Of a DNA stretch of 51,513 nucleotides, positions 1 to 9,329 are shown one piece after another. The DNA is from Acidimicrobiaceae bacterium. GTDB lineage: Bacteria; Actinomycetota; Acidimicrobiia; Acidimicrobiales; Ilumatobacteraceae. The notes beneath the pieces are model-generated. The model was not told the origin of the DNA and ran no database searches. It saw only the letters and a program-made list of their open reading frames with translations. Where the stretch lies: the NCBI GenBank assembly GCA_947505655.1, contig CANNMD010000003.1, positions 1 to 51,513 of the forward strand, given 5' to 3'. The position numbers were made by a program, and so were the translations under genes. Position 1 is the first letter of the stretch; every line of letters begins with the position of its first letter.

Positions 1-1167
1 ATTCCAGCCGGATATGGCTATCGCTACACGGCTTCCGATGGGTGGTTGCTGAACTACATGATCCACAACCTGTGGCCCACCACGACAAAGATCTGGATTC
101 AATACGACATCGACTTCATCGCCGCCGATAGCCCCGCAGCGGTGGGCATTGTGCCGGTGCGACCCATCTGGACCGACGTACAGAACGGCAGTGTCTATCC
201 GGTGTTCGATGTGATCAAGGGCACCGGTAACCCGGCTGGGCTCACGTACACCTATCCAGACGACGCTGCCTCGCCCTACGGCTCGCGGGCGCCAAAGAAC
301 GAATGGGTCGTCGACCGCGATGGCATCATCGTCGGTACGGGCGGCCACCTTCACCCCGGTGGCCTGCACACCGACATGTGGCTGCGTCGCGCTGGGGCCA
401 CGCCCTTGGCCGGGCATGGCAAGGCCAACGCTGCGAACACGGCGCACCTGTTTGAGTCAACGGCGCACTACTGGGAGCCAGCTGGAGCCGTGTCGTGGGA
501 CGTTGCCATGACCGTCACGCCGCCCAACTGGCGCGTTGCGGTTCGTAAGGGCGATGTGCTCTCTACCACTGCCACCTACGACAGTTCACGGGCATCGTGG
601 TACGAGTCGATGGGCATCATGGTCGCGTGGATGGCCGACACACTTGCGCCAAACGACACCGCACCAGATCCGTTCGTCACAGCGGTCGATGTGGTTGGCG
701 CGATCACCCATGGTCATCTCGCCGAGAACGATCATCACGGCGGCCCATTTGACCCAGCGTTCAATTACATCGATTCGTTGGGGTTGGCCTCACAGCCCGC
801 CACCTCACCGATCCCAATTAGCTCATACGTATACGCGCAGGGCGACATGCTCAAGGGCGACCCGATCCCCACCGTGACAGCTGGCGGAACCATTACCTAC
901 CGCAACGACGATGCTTCGCTCGGCAAGGGACAGTGGCACACGATCACGGCGTGTAAGGCTCCGTGCACGGGTGGCACCGGTATTGCTTACCCAGTTGCCG
1001 ACGCCGACATTGCGTTCGACTCGGGTCAGCTTGGTGTTGGCGGCCCGCCTACCGCTGGCCGCATCAGTTGGAGCACGCCGGCAACATTGCCCGTAGGCAC
1101 CTACACATACTTCTGTCGAATCCACCCGGCGATGCGAGGGGCATTCCGTATCGCTGCGACCCCGTAA
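1..1167 (+). CDS. Exported copper-site protein with C-terminal cupredoxin domain (5' truncated)
   Basis: The frame is open through the left edge, so the start is missing. The visible ~388 residues hold two regions. The first has a histidine-rich stretch, GGHLHPGGLHTDMW, followed by HYWEPAGAVSWD, a pattern that resembles copper-monooxygenase-like folds. The second is a C-terminal domain ending TYFCRIHPAMRGAFRI, where the Cys codon (1114), His codon (1123) and Met codon (1132) have the C-x2-H-x4-M spacing of type 1 copper sites. An upstream His in QWHTITACK would be the fourth ligand. Such proteins are normally exported, but the signal peptide lies outside the window. An electron-transfer or copper-binding role is inferred; the substrate is unknown. 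Confidence 0.7.
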   Translation: MPAGYGYRYTASDGWLLNYMIHNLWPTTTKIWIQYDIDFIAADSPAAVGIVPVRPIWTDVQNGSVYPVFDVIKGTGNPAGLTYTYPDDAASPYGSRAPKNEWVVDRDGIIVGTGGHLHPGGLHTDMWLRRAGATPLAGHGKANAANTAHLFESTAHYWEPAGAVSWDVAMTVTPPNWRVAVRKGDVLSTTATYDSSRASWYESMGIMVAWMADTLAPNDTAPDPFVTAVDVVGAITHGHLAENDHHGGPFDPAFNYIDSLGLASQPATSPIPISSYVYAQGDMLKGDPIPTVTAGGTITYRNDDASLGKGQWHTITACKAPCTGGTGIAYPVADADIAFDSGQLGVGGPPTAGRISWSTPATLPVGTYTYFCRIHPAMRGAFRIAATP

Positions 1168-1214
1168 GGTCGAACCGACACCGATGAAATATTTGAACAA
1201 CCAGGAGCATTCTC

Positions 1215-2000
1215 GTGACCATTCTTGACAAGATCGATCTGTCGCAGAGGATGGACCAAAAGCAGTACGCACTTCGCCTTATCGAAGAGCAGCGGCGTCT
1301 TCTGCAGTTGCGACTACACCTCGGCGGACACATGGGCGACAACGGGCCCGGACCAGGCTTGCTTGTGGTGTTCGAGGGCCCCGATGCGTCGGGCAAGGGT
1401 GGGGCCATTAAGTCCGTCGTCGGGCATCTCGATCCTCGGCACTACAAGGTGCTCAACTGTGGCGTCCCTTCCGATGCCGAAAAGCGTCACCACTTTTTGT
1501 GGCGCTTCTATCCCGATATTCCTGGGCTTGGCTCGATGTCGGTGTTCGATCGCAGTTGGTATGGCCGAGTTCTGGTCGAGCGCGTTGAGGGCTACGCATC
1601 GCACGAGGAGTGGCGCCGCGGCTATCAGGCCATCGTCGACTTCGAGCGATCGCTCGTGCTCGAAGGCGTGATCCTCGTGAAGTTCTGGATGCACATCAGC
1701 GACGAAGAGCAACTGCGTCGGTTCAACGCGCGCGAAGCAGATCCGCTCAAGCGTTGGAAGCTCACGCCCGAAGACTGGCGCAATCGCGATCGCAATCACG
1801 ACTACCAAGCGGCGGCCGAAGACCTCTTCAGCAAGACGAGCCACGAGCTTGGGCCGTGGGATGTGATCGCCGCCGAGCAAAAGCGTTTCGGTCGCATCGC
1901 CGTGCTCGAAACGCTGAACAACCGAATCGAGCAGGGTCTGCGGCGCGCGGGTTATCCGGTGCCTCACATCGACGACCTGCTCGACGACCTCGACCTTTGA
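1215..2000 (+). CDS. ppk2: Polyphosphate kinase 2 family protein (PPK2)
   Basis: PPK2 enzymes transfer phosphate between polyphosphate and nucleotides in the cytoplasm. The 261-residue protein has a Walker A-type motif GPDASGKGG (residues 55-63) and the PPK2 signature DRSWYGR (112-118), followed by the conserved RFNAREADPLKRWKLTPED region and a C-terminal helical lid. The length fits single-domain PPK2. The start is GTG, chosen because an AGGAG ribosome site lies about 7 bases upstream. The stop overlaps the proposed TTG start of the next gene, hrpA (sequence TTGA), which suggests translational coupling. The choice between nucleoside mono- and diphosphate acceptors cannot be read from sequence. 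Confidence 0.9.
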   Translation: MTILDKIDLSQRMDQKQYALRLIEEQRRLLQLRLHLGGHMGDNGPGPGLLVVFEGPDASGKGGAIKSVVGHLDPRHYKVLNCGVPSDAEKRHHFLWRFYPDIPGLGSMSVFDRSWYGRVLVERVEGYASHEEWRRGYQAIVDFERSLVLEGVILVKFWMHISDEEQLRRFNAREADPLKRWKLTPEDWRNRDRNHDYQAAAEDLFSKTSHELGPWDVIAAEQKRFGRIAVLETLNNRIEQGLRRAGYPVPHIDDLLDDLDL

Positions 2001-5000
2001 GTTCCGATCGGGACATCGCCCGACTCGAACGCCGGCGGGCAAGTGTGCCGGCCATTGAGTATCCGGCAGCGTTGCCGATCACTGATCGGCGCGACGATCT
2101 GTTGGCCACTATTCGCAATCATCAAGTGGTCATCGTGGCTGGCGAGACGGGCTCCGGTAAGAGCACGCAGCTACCGAAACTGTGTCTCGAACTTGGTCGC
2201 GGCGTTGCGGGACTCATTGGGCATACCCAGCCGCGTCGGGTCGCCGCGCGAACGATTGCCGAACGCGTGGCCGACGAACTCGGCACCGATCTCGGTGGCC
2301 TAGTTGGGTACACGGTTCGTTTCACCGATCGGGTCAGCGACGCCACGCTGATCAAGGTGATGACCGACGGAATCTTGCTTGCCGAGATTCAGCACGACCG
2401 CACGTTGTCGCGCTACGACACGCTGATCATCGACGAGGCTCACGAGCGCAGTCTCAACGTCGATTTCCTGCTCGGTTACATCAAGCAGTTACTGCCGCGG
2501 CGCCCCGATCTCAAAGTGATCGTCACGTCGGCCACCATCGACACGCAGAGATTCTCCGAGCACTTCAACAACGCTCCTGTCATCGAAGTGACGGGCCGAA
2601 CCTTTCCGGTCGAGATGCGGTATCGACCGTTCGGAGCCAACCTCGACGGCGACCTCGACGACGACCGCGATCAGGTGCAAGCAGTCTGCGACGCGGTTGA
2701 CGAACTGATTGAGCACGGCCCCGGCGATGTGTTGGTTTTTCTCAGCGGCGAGCGCGAGATTCACGACACCGCCGATGCGCTGCGCCGACTCGATCGCCCG
2801 AACACCGAGGTGCTGCCGCTCTACGCGCGATTGTCGGCGGCCGAGCAGCATCGCATCTTCGAGAACCACACCGGGCGTCGCATCGTGCTCTCCACCAACG
2901 TGGCCGAGACATCGCTCACGGTTCCCGGTGTTCGTTTCGTGGTCGACGCGGGGGCCGCACGTATCTCGCGTTATAGCCATCGACTCAAGGTGCAGCGCTT
3001 ACCCATCGAGCCGATCTCGCAGGCTTCTGCCAACCAACGTGCGGGCCGGTGCGGACGAGTGGCGCCGGGGGTGTGCCTGCGGCTGTACACCCAGGACGAC
3101 TTCGATCAGCGCCCCGAGTTCACCGAGCCCGAGATATTGCGCACCAACCTCGCATCGGTCATCTTGCAGATGACATCGCTTGGTCTCGGCGACGTGAGCA
3201 AATTCGACTTTCTTGATCCGCCCGATAGTCGAGCGGTTCGCGATGGCGTTGCGTTGCTCGAAGAACTTGGCGCCATCGATCAGGATCAGCCGGCCGACCA
3301 ACGTCGGCTGACCCCGCTCGGGCGCCGCCTCGCTCGGTTGCCACTTGACCCTCGCTTCGGTCGCATGGTGCTCGAGGCCGATCGGCACGGCTGCGTGCGC
3401 GAGGTCATCGTCATCGCTGCTGCGTTGTCGATTCAAGATCCTCGCGAACGTCCGGTTGCCAATCGCCAAGCCGCCGACGAAGCGCACAAGCGTTTTGCTG
3501 TCGACGACTCAGATTTTCTCGGCATTGTTGCGCTGTGGGACTACATCCGCGAGCAGCAACGCGCGCTCACCTCAAGTCAGTTCCGCCGACTTTGTCGCGC
3601 TGAATATCTCAACTATCTGCGCGTGCGTGAGTGGCACGATCTCTATAGCCAACTGCGTCAGATCACTGCGACCATTGGCATTCGGGTGGGCACCGAACAT
3701 AGCCATCCCGATCGTGTGCATCAGTCGGTGCTGGCCGGATTGCTGTCGCACCTTGGCATGCGTGATCGTGAGACCCGCGAGTACAACGGAGCCCACGGCT
3801 CGAAGTTTGCGATTGTGCCCGGCTCGGCTCTGGCAAAGAAGCCGGCCCGTTGGGTGATGGTCGCCGAACTGGTCGACACGTCCCGGCTCTGGGGTCGCGT
3901 TGCCGCCAACATCGAGCCCGAGTGGGCCGAGCAACTGGGCAAGCATCTGGTGAAACGCTTCTACGGCGAGCCCACCTGGGACCCTCGGCGTGGCGGCGCA
4001 GTGGCCCTCGAGCGGGTCACTCTGTATGGCTTGCCCATCGTGTCCGGGCGCCGAATCGGTTACGACAGGGTCGACCACGGGGCTGCGCGTTCGATGTTCA
4101 TTCGCCATGCACTCGTCGAAGGCGACTGGACCACTCGACACAAGTTCGCCGCAGTGAACGCGGCCTTCATCGAGAAGCTTCGCGAAATGGGCGACCGAGT
4201 GCGCCGCGTAGATCTCGTAGACGACGAAGCGCTGTTTGCGTTCTACGACAAACGTGTTGGTCCCGATGTGGTCTCTACCCGTCACTTCGATCGCTGGTGG
4301 AAAGACGCCCGCGCTGCGCAGTCGAGCCTGCTCGATCTCACCTTCGAAGCGCTTGCCGAGGCTTCAGTCGCCGGACAATCGCGCAAGGTCATCGATGCGC
4401 ATGCATACCCAAACTCGTGGCAGCAGGACGACCTCAGGCTGGCGGTGACATACCGATTTGATCCGGGCGATGCCAACGATGGCGTCACCGTGCACATACC
4501 CGTCAGCGTGCTCAACCGCATTCGCAGCAACGGATTCGATTGGCAGGTGTCGGGCTTTCGCGACGACTTGGTGACTGCGTTGGTGTGGACGCTGCCCAAG
4601 GTTCTTCGCCGCACGCTCACGCCGCTCGCCGACACGGCGCGGGTGGCGGCACAGCGGGTCATGCCGAACGAAGCCGGCTTGGCTGAGTCGCTTGCCGAGG
4701 TGCTCACCGAACTGGGTGGAGAGCGCGTGTCGGCTTCTGATTTCGATCTCGACCGGGTGCCACCGCACTTGCGCATCACATTCTCTGTTGAGGCCGACGA
4801 CGGCCGTCTGCTTGCGTTGGGCAAAGACCTCGACGCGCTGCGCAAACAACTCAGCGGGCGGGTTCGACAGGCCATTGCGCAGACAGCTCCTGGCCTCGAG
4901 CGCAGCGGAATTGTGAGTTGGGACTTTGGCACGCTCCCTCAAGTGGTTGAGACAGTGCGCGACGGTCACGCTGTTCGCGGCTACCCGGCATTGCTCGATG

Positions 5001-5764
5001 ACACCGACTCGGTATCTATCCGCATCTTCACGAACCAAGAGATTCAGCAGCGGGTCATGCGCGCTGGGCTTCGTCGGTTGTTGTTGCTCACCGTTCCGCT
5101 GTCGCGAAAGTCGATTGGTCGCGACATCTCGAACGAAGCCTTATTGGCGATTGGGCGTGCTGGCTCGGTGAAGCTTGGCGGTCTCGCCGACGATTGCATC
5201 ACGGCGGCCGCCGATCGTGTGCTTGGCAACCATGGTGATCCGGTTTGGGATGAGGCGGCGTTCGTTGCGCTGCAACACGAGGCTCGTGCCGATCTCGCCG
5301 CCATTGCCACGGCAGCAATGAGCATGGTCGGACAGATCTACATGGCAGCGGCAACGGTTGAGGCCTCGCTCGGCCGATTGGTGACCCCAGCGCTGGCCCC
5401 GGCGGTAGCCGACATGCGCAAACAGTTGGCCCGGCTGCTACGCCCTGGCTTCGTGACCGGTTCGGGCACCGCGCGCTTGGTCGATGTCGTGCGCTACATC
5501 CGAGCCATCGAGCGACGCATCGACAAGCTCCCCAGCGAACCGGGTCGTGACCGTCAGCGCATGCTCGAGATCGTTGCTCTCGAACGTCGCTACGCCCAAT
5601 TCATCGGCAAACTCGAGCCGAGTCAGATCACCGCCGAGGTCATCGACGTCGGTTGGATGATCGAGGAGCTGCGGGTCGGCGAATTCGCGCAAACGCTTGG
5701 TACCAAGCAGTCGGTGAGCGCCAAACGCATCGGCCGAGTCATCGACCAACTCGAGGCGATGTAA
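1997..5764 (+). CDS. hrpA: ATP-dependent RNA helicase HrpA (DEAH box)
   Basis: About 1255 residues, the usual size for bacterial HrpA. Motif I GETGSGKST begins at about residue 49, DEAH is at about 146-149, the SAT motif follows near 178, and the motif VI region reads QRAGRCGR. These are followed by the helicase-associated and OB-like region and a long C-terminal part typical of HrpA (DUF3418). It would remodel RNA or stalled ribosomes using ATP. The frame is open much further upstream inside ppk2, but conservation begins near RLERRRASVPAIEYP. I therefore place the start at TTG 1997, overlapping the ppk2 stop; GTG 2045 is an alternative. It is the last gene before a strong hairpin. Confidence 0.9.
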   Translation: MSSDRDIARLERRRASVPAIEYPAALPITDRRDDLLATIRNHQVVIVAGETGSGKSTQLPKLCLELGRGVAGLIGHTQPRRVAARTIAERVADELGTDLGGLVGYTVRFTDRVSDATLIKVMTDGILLAEIQHDRTLSRYDTLIIDEAHERSLNVDFLLGYIKQLLPRRPDLKVIVTSATIDTQRFSEHFNNAPVIEVTGRTFPVEMRYRPFGANLDGDLDDDRDQVQAVCDAVDELIEHGPGDVLVFLSGEREIHDTADALRRLDRPNTEVLPLYARLSAAEQHRIFENHTGRRIVLSTNVAETSLTVPGVRFVVDAGAARISRYSHRLKVQRLPIEPISQASANQRAGRCGRVAPGVCLRLYTQDDFDQRPEFTEPEILRTNLASVILQMTSLGLGDVSKFDFLDPPDSRAVRDGVALLEELGAIDQDQPADQRRLTPLGRRLARLPLDPRFGRMVLEADRHGCVREVIVIAAALSIQDPRERPVANRQAADEAHKRFAVDDSDFLGIVALWDYIREQQRALTSSQFRRLCRAEYLNYLRVREWHDLYSQLRQITATIGIRVGTEHSHPDRVHQSVLAGLLSHLGMRDRETREYNGAHGSKFAIVPGSALAKKPARWVMVAELVDTSRLWGRVAANIEPEWAEQLGKHLVKRFYGEPTWDPRRGGAVALERVTLYGLPIVSGRRIGYDRVDHGAARSMFIRHALVEGDWTTRHKFAAVNAAFIEKLREMGDRVRRVDLVDDEALFAFYDKRVGPDVVSTRHFDRWWKDARAAQSSLLDLTFEALAEASVAGQSRKVIDAHAYPNSWQQDDLRLAVTYRFDPGDANDGVTVHIPVSVLNRIRSNGFDWQVSGFRDDLVTALVWTLPKVLRRTLTPLADTARVAAQRVMPNEAGLAESLAEVLTELGGERVSASDFDLDRVPPHLRITFSVEADDGRLLALGKDLDALRKQLSGRVRQAIAQTAPGLERSGIVSWDFGTLPQVVETVRDGHAVRGYPALLDDTDSVSIRIFTNQEIQQRVMRAGLRRLLLLTVPLSRKSIGRDISNEALLAIGRAGSVKLGGLADDCITAAADRVLGNHGDPVWDEAAFVALQHEARADLAAIATAAMSMVGQIYMAAATVEASLGRLVTPALAPAVADMRKQLARLLRPGFVTGSGTARLVDVVRYIRAIERRIDKLPSEPGRDRQRMLEIVALERRYAQFIGKLEPSQITAEVIDVGWMIEELRVGEFAQTLGTKQSVSAKRIGRVIDQLEAM

Positions 5765-5793
5765 CAACCGCCGCGGGTGAGCCACACCAGCGC

Positions 5794-5840
5794 CCCGTAA
5801 AGCGTCAGCGCACGCTCGGCGTGCGCTGACGCTTTACGGG
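5794..5840. terminator. Perfect 22-bp hairpin downstream of hrpA
   Basis: Left arm 5794-5815 is exactly complementary to right arm 5819-5840, with a three-base loop (TCG). It begins 30 bases after the hrpA stop. There is no T-run after either arm, so it is not a canonical intrinsic terminator. It could act as a transcript end, a processing site or a 3' stabiliser. Confidence 0.6.
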
Positions 5841-5875
5841 CGAGATGGGCGCGGGCGAGATGGGCGCGGGCGAGG
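5841..5875. repeat. 15-bp direct tandem repeat, about 2.3 copies
   Basis: The unit CGAGATGGGCGCGGG occurs twice back to back (5841-5855, 5856-5870) and is followed by a partial third copy. It abuts the right arm of the 22-bp hairpin and lies 42 bases before the next gene. No coding function is seen. Confidence 0.75.
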
Positions 5876-5917
5876 GTTCGGCGCGAGGGGTCCACTCAAC
5901 TCGCTTACGCTGACGTT

Positions 5918-6736
5918 GTGAACCGTCGCGTCGCCGCCGTAGCGATCGGAGTTGGGGCGGCGCTCAGCGTGGTCACCTTCTATGGGGTGCAGCGCTACTT
6001 CTTCACGAGTGCCTCAAACACCGCACTGACCGCTGAAGAGATTCGGCAGAACTACCTCGAGCATTTGCCGAGCAGCAGCAGTAGCCAACACGACTCGATT
6101 CCCATTGCCACCACGACGACACCGGCATCCGTAGCGAGTCTTCCGAAGCCGGGCGTGTATCGGTACGACACCATTGGCACCGACTCGGTCGACGCACTAA
6201 ACGGCCAGCATCACGATTACCCGGCCGTCACCACCGTCACCGTCGTGCCCTTTGGGTGCGGTGTCATGCAGCGCTGGGACGTGTTGAAAGAGCGATGGGC
6301 CGAGTGGCAGCGGTGCGTGTCAGGCGGCTCAGTTGCTCAGCCGTCGTTTGTTACGTACGACGAGTTTTTTGGCCAAGCTCAAACCGACACATACGAATGC
6401 AACGGTGATCCGCGACCCGTAGATGCGCCAGCCGGAACAACATTCAGGTTCGACTGCGTGAAATCTGACGCGACCGATTCATACAGCGGTGTCGTGATCG
6501 GCACCGAACCAATGAGCATTGGCGGCGTGACCGTGCAGGCGTTGCACGTGCGGATCTCGATCGAGCACGAGACGCCCAGCGACACGCAGCTCACCGACAG
6601 GTGGTTTCAAGTGGGCACCGATCTGATGTTGGCGCAACGGGTGTTGAACGACACATCGAACCCAAGTGTGGTGGGCAAGGTGAACTACCGCGAGCGAGTT
6701 GAGATGCATCTCATCTCGCTCGAGCCGCAATCGTGA
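5918..6736 (+). CDS. Membrane-anchored extracytoplasmic protein of unknown function
   Basis: A 272-residue protein that I do not recognise. Residues 1-24 form one basic-then-hydrophobic N-terminal segment (MNRRVAAVAIGVGAALSVV...), a signal anchor or signal peptide. A Ser/Thr-rich low-complexity linker follows (about 49-68), then a globular region with four Cys. The N-terminus suggests export with the bulk outside the membrane. The start is GTG at 5918. It converges with the M1 aminopeptidase gene, and the 12-base gap contains three copies of the hexamer TCGTGA. Actinobacterial lipid-binding or cell-wall proteins can look like this, but no family motif is visible. Confidence 0.6.
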   Translation: MNRRVAAVAIGVGAALSVVTFYGVQRYFFTSASNTALTAEEIRQNYLEHLPSSSSSQHDSIPIATTTTPASVASLPKPGVYRYDTIGTDSVDALNGQHHDYPAVTTVTVVPFGCGVMQRWDVLKERWAEWQRCVSGGSVAQPSFVTYDEFFGQAQTDTYECNGDPRPVDAPAGTTFRFDCVKSDATDSYSGVVIGTEPMSIGGVTVQALHVRISIEHETPSDTQLTDRWFQVGTDLMLAQRVLNDTSNPSVVGKVNYRERVEMHLISLEPQS

Positions 6737-6748
6737 TCGTGATCGTGA

Positions 6749-9271
6749 TCAGTGCAAGAGCGTTGCAGCGAAAGTGGCTGACTCTCGTTCGTGTACCGCG
6801 CCGTTGACCCGCTGACGCTCGAGTACTTGGGCGAGCGTGTTGACCGATTGCGGGATCGGATGTTCGGCAAAGAAGCTTTGAACATCGGCGATGACGCTTG
6901 GATTGTTGAGTGTCTTCACCGGATCGACCATGCGAATGATTGATGGGTTGGGGAAGGTGGCGTTTGCGTAGTCCCAGTGCTTTCGCACGATGGTCCACGC
7001 CAGCTCGCCGTGCCAGCGGTTAGCGATGCAGCGGCCAAGAACGTATGGCGCGTTCTGCGACCGCACCTCGCTACTCAACGCGAAGTTGCAGGCGCGCTCA
7101 ACGAGTTCGGCGCTATCGAACTCGGCCAGCGCGTACAGGTTGCGGAGTTGCTCTTGCGGTGTTGCAGCGGTGCGGAAGCCGTTGACGAAGTTGTCGAAGT
7201 CGTCGGCATTGCCGATGGACGCAACCACCACAGTGGACGCAGCGAGCAGCTCGGGATCGACGCTCGCGTGATCAGCGGCCAGCAGCTCGCGGCAGCGTTG
7301 GCGAGCATTGGCGTCGGCGCCGTAGACGGCCAACATGGTGACCAACAGGCCGCGCAACTTTGAGCGAAGGTCGTCTTCGTCGGTTGCCGGAGTCCAGCTG
7401 AGGCCATCGATTGCTGATGCCGCCAATTGGCACACGCGAGCCTCGAACGCAGCGAGCGCGTCGCCGTCGATGAGACGATGCAGCCGTCGAACCGAGGCGG
7501 CGATTGCCTGCCACACGGCCAGCTCGCGCTCGGCCGTGAATCCTTCGAGGAACTCGAGCAGGCCGGCAGCAGTGAGGCGTCCGGCGACAAGCGATGCGCT
7601 GGCGTCGTCGACAAGGTTGTAACGCTCGACCGTATTGAGCGAGGCCAACGTGTGGCTGCCGAGACGCGAGCGAAGGTTGTCGGCATACGAGACACGGAAG
7701 AATCCGTGTCCGCCGGCATTCACCACGATGGCTGCAGTGGTGTCGTGCAGAGCGAGTCGGGCCTCGGCTCCATCGAGCAACACCATGTGCGTGGTCTCGC
7801 CGACGCGCACTGCAACTGGGGTGATGAACAAGGTTGGGTCGGTCGATTCGGGGCTGAAGCTAAACCGCTGCTGACGCAACACAAGATCGTTGCCGTCGAG
7901 CGACGCGCTCACGAGTGGAAAGCCCGCCTGCCAGATCCAGCTGTCCATCAACTGGCGCACTGGCTCGTTGCCTCCATCGGCGGTGGTGACCTGCTCGATG
8001 CTGTCCCAGAGGTCGCCCGTCTCGGTGCTGCCGTATGAGTGCGTGCGCAGGTACTGGTTCACGCCCTGACGGAAGCGTTCTTCGCCGAGGTACTGCTGCA
8101 GCATTCGCAACAGGGCTCCACCCTTTTGATAGGTGAGCACGTCGAACATGCCGTCGCAGTCGGAGGGCGCCCTCACCTCGAACTCGACTGTGCGGGTGCT
8201 GGCGAGCGAATCGACTTCGAACGCATCGGAACGCTCGAGGCTGAAGCTGGTCCAGCGTTTCCAATCGGGTCGGAACACCTCGACCGCCATTACTTCCATG
8301 AACGTCGCGAAGGCTTCGTTCAGCCAGATGCCGTTCCACCAACGCATCGTCACTAGGTCGCCGAACCACATATGGGCAAGCTCGTGGCTCACCACGTCGG
8401 CCACAAGTTGCTGCTCGTTTTGCGTGCTTGTCCGCGGGTCGAGTAGCAGCAACGACTCGCGGTAGGTGATGCACCCAAGGTTCTCCATCGCGCCAGCCGC
8501 AAAATCGGGCAGGGCGATCATGTCGACCTTCTTGCCTGGGTAGGCAATGCCGTAATAGTTCTGGAACCACTCGAGGGCAACGGCCCCAATGTCGAGCGCC
8601 AACGCGGTGAGATGCGCCTTGCCGGGTACGTGAACAACTCGCAGGGGAGTGCCGGCAACATCGACCGCTTCGGTGGCTTCGAGTTGGCCAACGATGACGG
8701 CGACCAAGTACGTACTCATCGGAAATGTGTTGTCGAACGTGACGGCCGAGCGACCGTTTGCTGTAGTGGTCCGTGAAACCTCAGGGCCGTTCGAGATGGC
8801 CATCATCGTTGGGTCGACCACCAATGTGATGCCGAAGGTGGCCTTGAACTCGGGTTCGTCGAAGCACGGAAACACGCGTCGACAATCGGTGGATTGCATT
8901 TGTGAGCAGGCGATGACCTGCTGCGCGCCGTTGTCGTCGGTGTAGGTGCTGCGATAAAAACCACGCAGCTTGTCGTTGAGGATGCCGGTGAACTCAATAT
9001 CGATCGTTGCGTTACCAGGCGAGAGTTGAGAGGTAATGGTGAGGCGCTCGGTGCCTTCGTCGAGAACGAAATCGGCGGGCTGTGAGTTGACGAGAACGCT
9101 CAGCACATCGAGCTCGATGGCGTTCAACACGATTCGCTCGACGCCCTCGGCGACGTCGATGCCGATGCGGACGCTGCCGGCAAATGTCGCTTGATCGAGC
9201 TCTGGCTCGAGTGTGACGGCGTAGTGGCGCGGCAAAACGGTGAGCGGAAGGCGATATGGATCAAGGGTCAC
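6749..9271 (-). CDS. pepN: M1 family zinc aminopeptidase (PepN type)
   Basis: An 840-residue gluzincin aminopeptidase that would remove N-terminal residues from peptides in the cytoplasm. The substrate-recognition motif GAMEN is at 260-264. The zinc motif HELAH is at 296-300, and the third ligand is Glu319 in WLNEAFATF, giving the expected HEXXH-(X)18-E. The N-terminal beta domain is complete and the C-terminal half is of the ERAP1-like helical type. No signal peptide is seen. It uses a GTG start and is divergent from the adenosine kinase gene, with about 58 bases between starts. It ends a few bases from the convergent upstream gene. Confidence 0.93.
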   Translation of the reverse strand: MTLDPYRLPLTVLPRHYAVTLEPELDQATFAGSVRIGIDVAEGVERIVLNAIELDVLSVLVNSQPADFVLDEGTERLTITSQLSPGNATIDIEFTGILNDKLRGFYRSTYTDDNGAQQVIACSQMQSTDCRRVFPCFDEPEFKATFGITLVVDPTMMAISNGPEVSRTTTANGRSAVTFDNTFPMSTYLVAVIVGQLEATEAVDVAGTPLRVVHVPGKAHLTALALDIGAVALEWFQNYYGIAYPGKKVDMIALPDFAAGAMENLGCITYRESLLLLDPRTSTQNEQQLVADVVSHELAHMWFGDLVTMRWWNGIWLNEAFATFMEVMAVEVFRPDWKRWTSFSLERSDAFEVDSLASTRTVEFEVRAPSDCDGMFDVLTYQKGGALLRMLQQYLGEERFRQGVNQYLRTHSYGSTETGDLWDSIEQVTTADGGNEPVRQLMDSWIWQAGFPLVSASLDGNDLVLRQQRFSFSPESTDPTLFITPVAVRVGETTHMVLLDGAEARLALHDTTAAIVVNAGGHGFFRVSYADNLRSRLGSHTLASLNTVERYNLVDDASASLVAGRLTAAGLLEFLEGFTAERELAVWQAIAASVRRLHRLIDGDALAAFEARVCQLAASAIDGLSWTPATDEDDLRSKLRGLLVTMLAVYGADANARQRCRELLAADHASVDPELLAASTVVVASIGNADDFDNFVNGFRTAATPQEQLRNLYALAEFDSAELVERACNFALSSEVRSQNAPYVLGRCIANRWHGELAWTIVRKHWDYANATFPNPSIIRMVDPVKTLNNPSVIADVQSFFAEHPIPQSVNTLAQVLERQRVNGAVHERESATFAATLLH

Positions 9272-9329
9272 GGCAGCGAGGTTACTTGTAGCGGCAATGG
9301 GGTGCTCACAGCCGCTAGCGTCAGAGGCC

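Noticed and set aside
1610-1996. 129-codon N-terminal extension of hrpA inside ppk2
   Set aside because: Arg/Ala-rich shadow of ppk2 with no helicase similarity; a coupled start at the ppk2 stop is better.
6731-6750. Hexamer TCGTGA repeated three times at a gene end
   Set aside because: Short repeat across the stop codon and a convergent gap; too small to claim a function, and no second copy was noticed.
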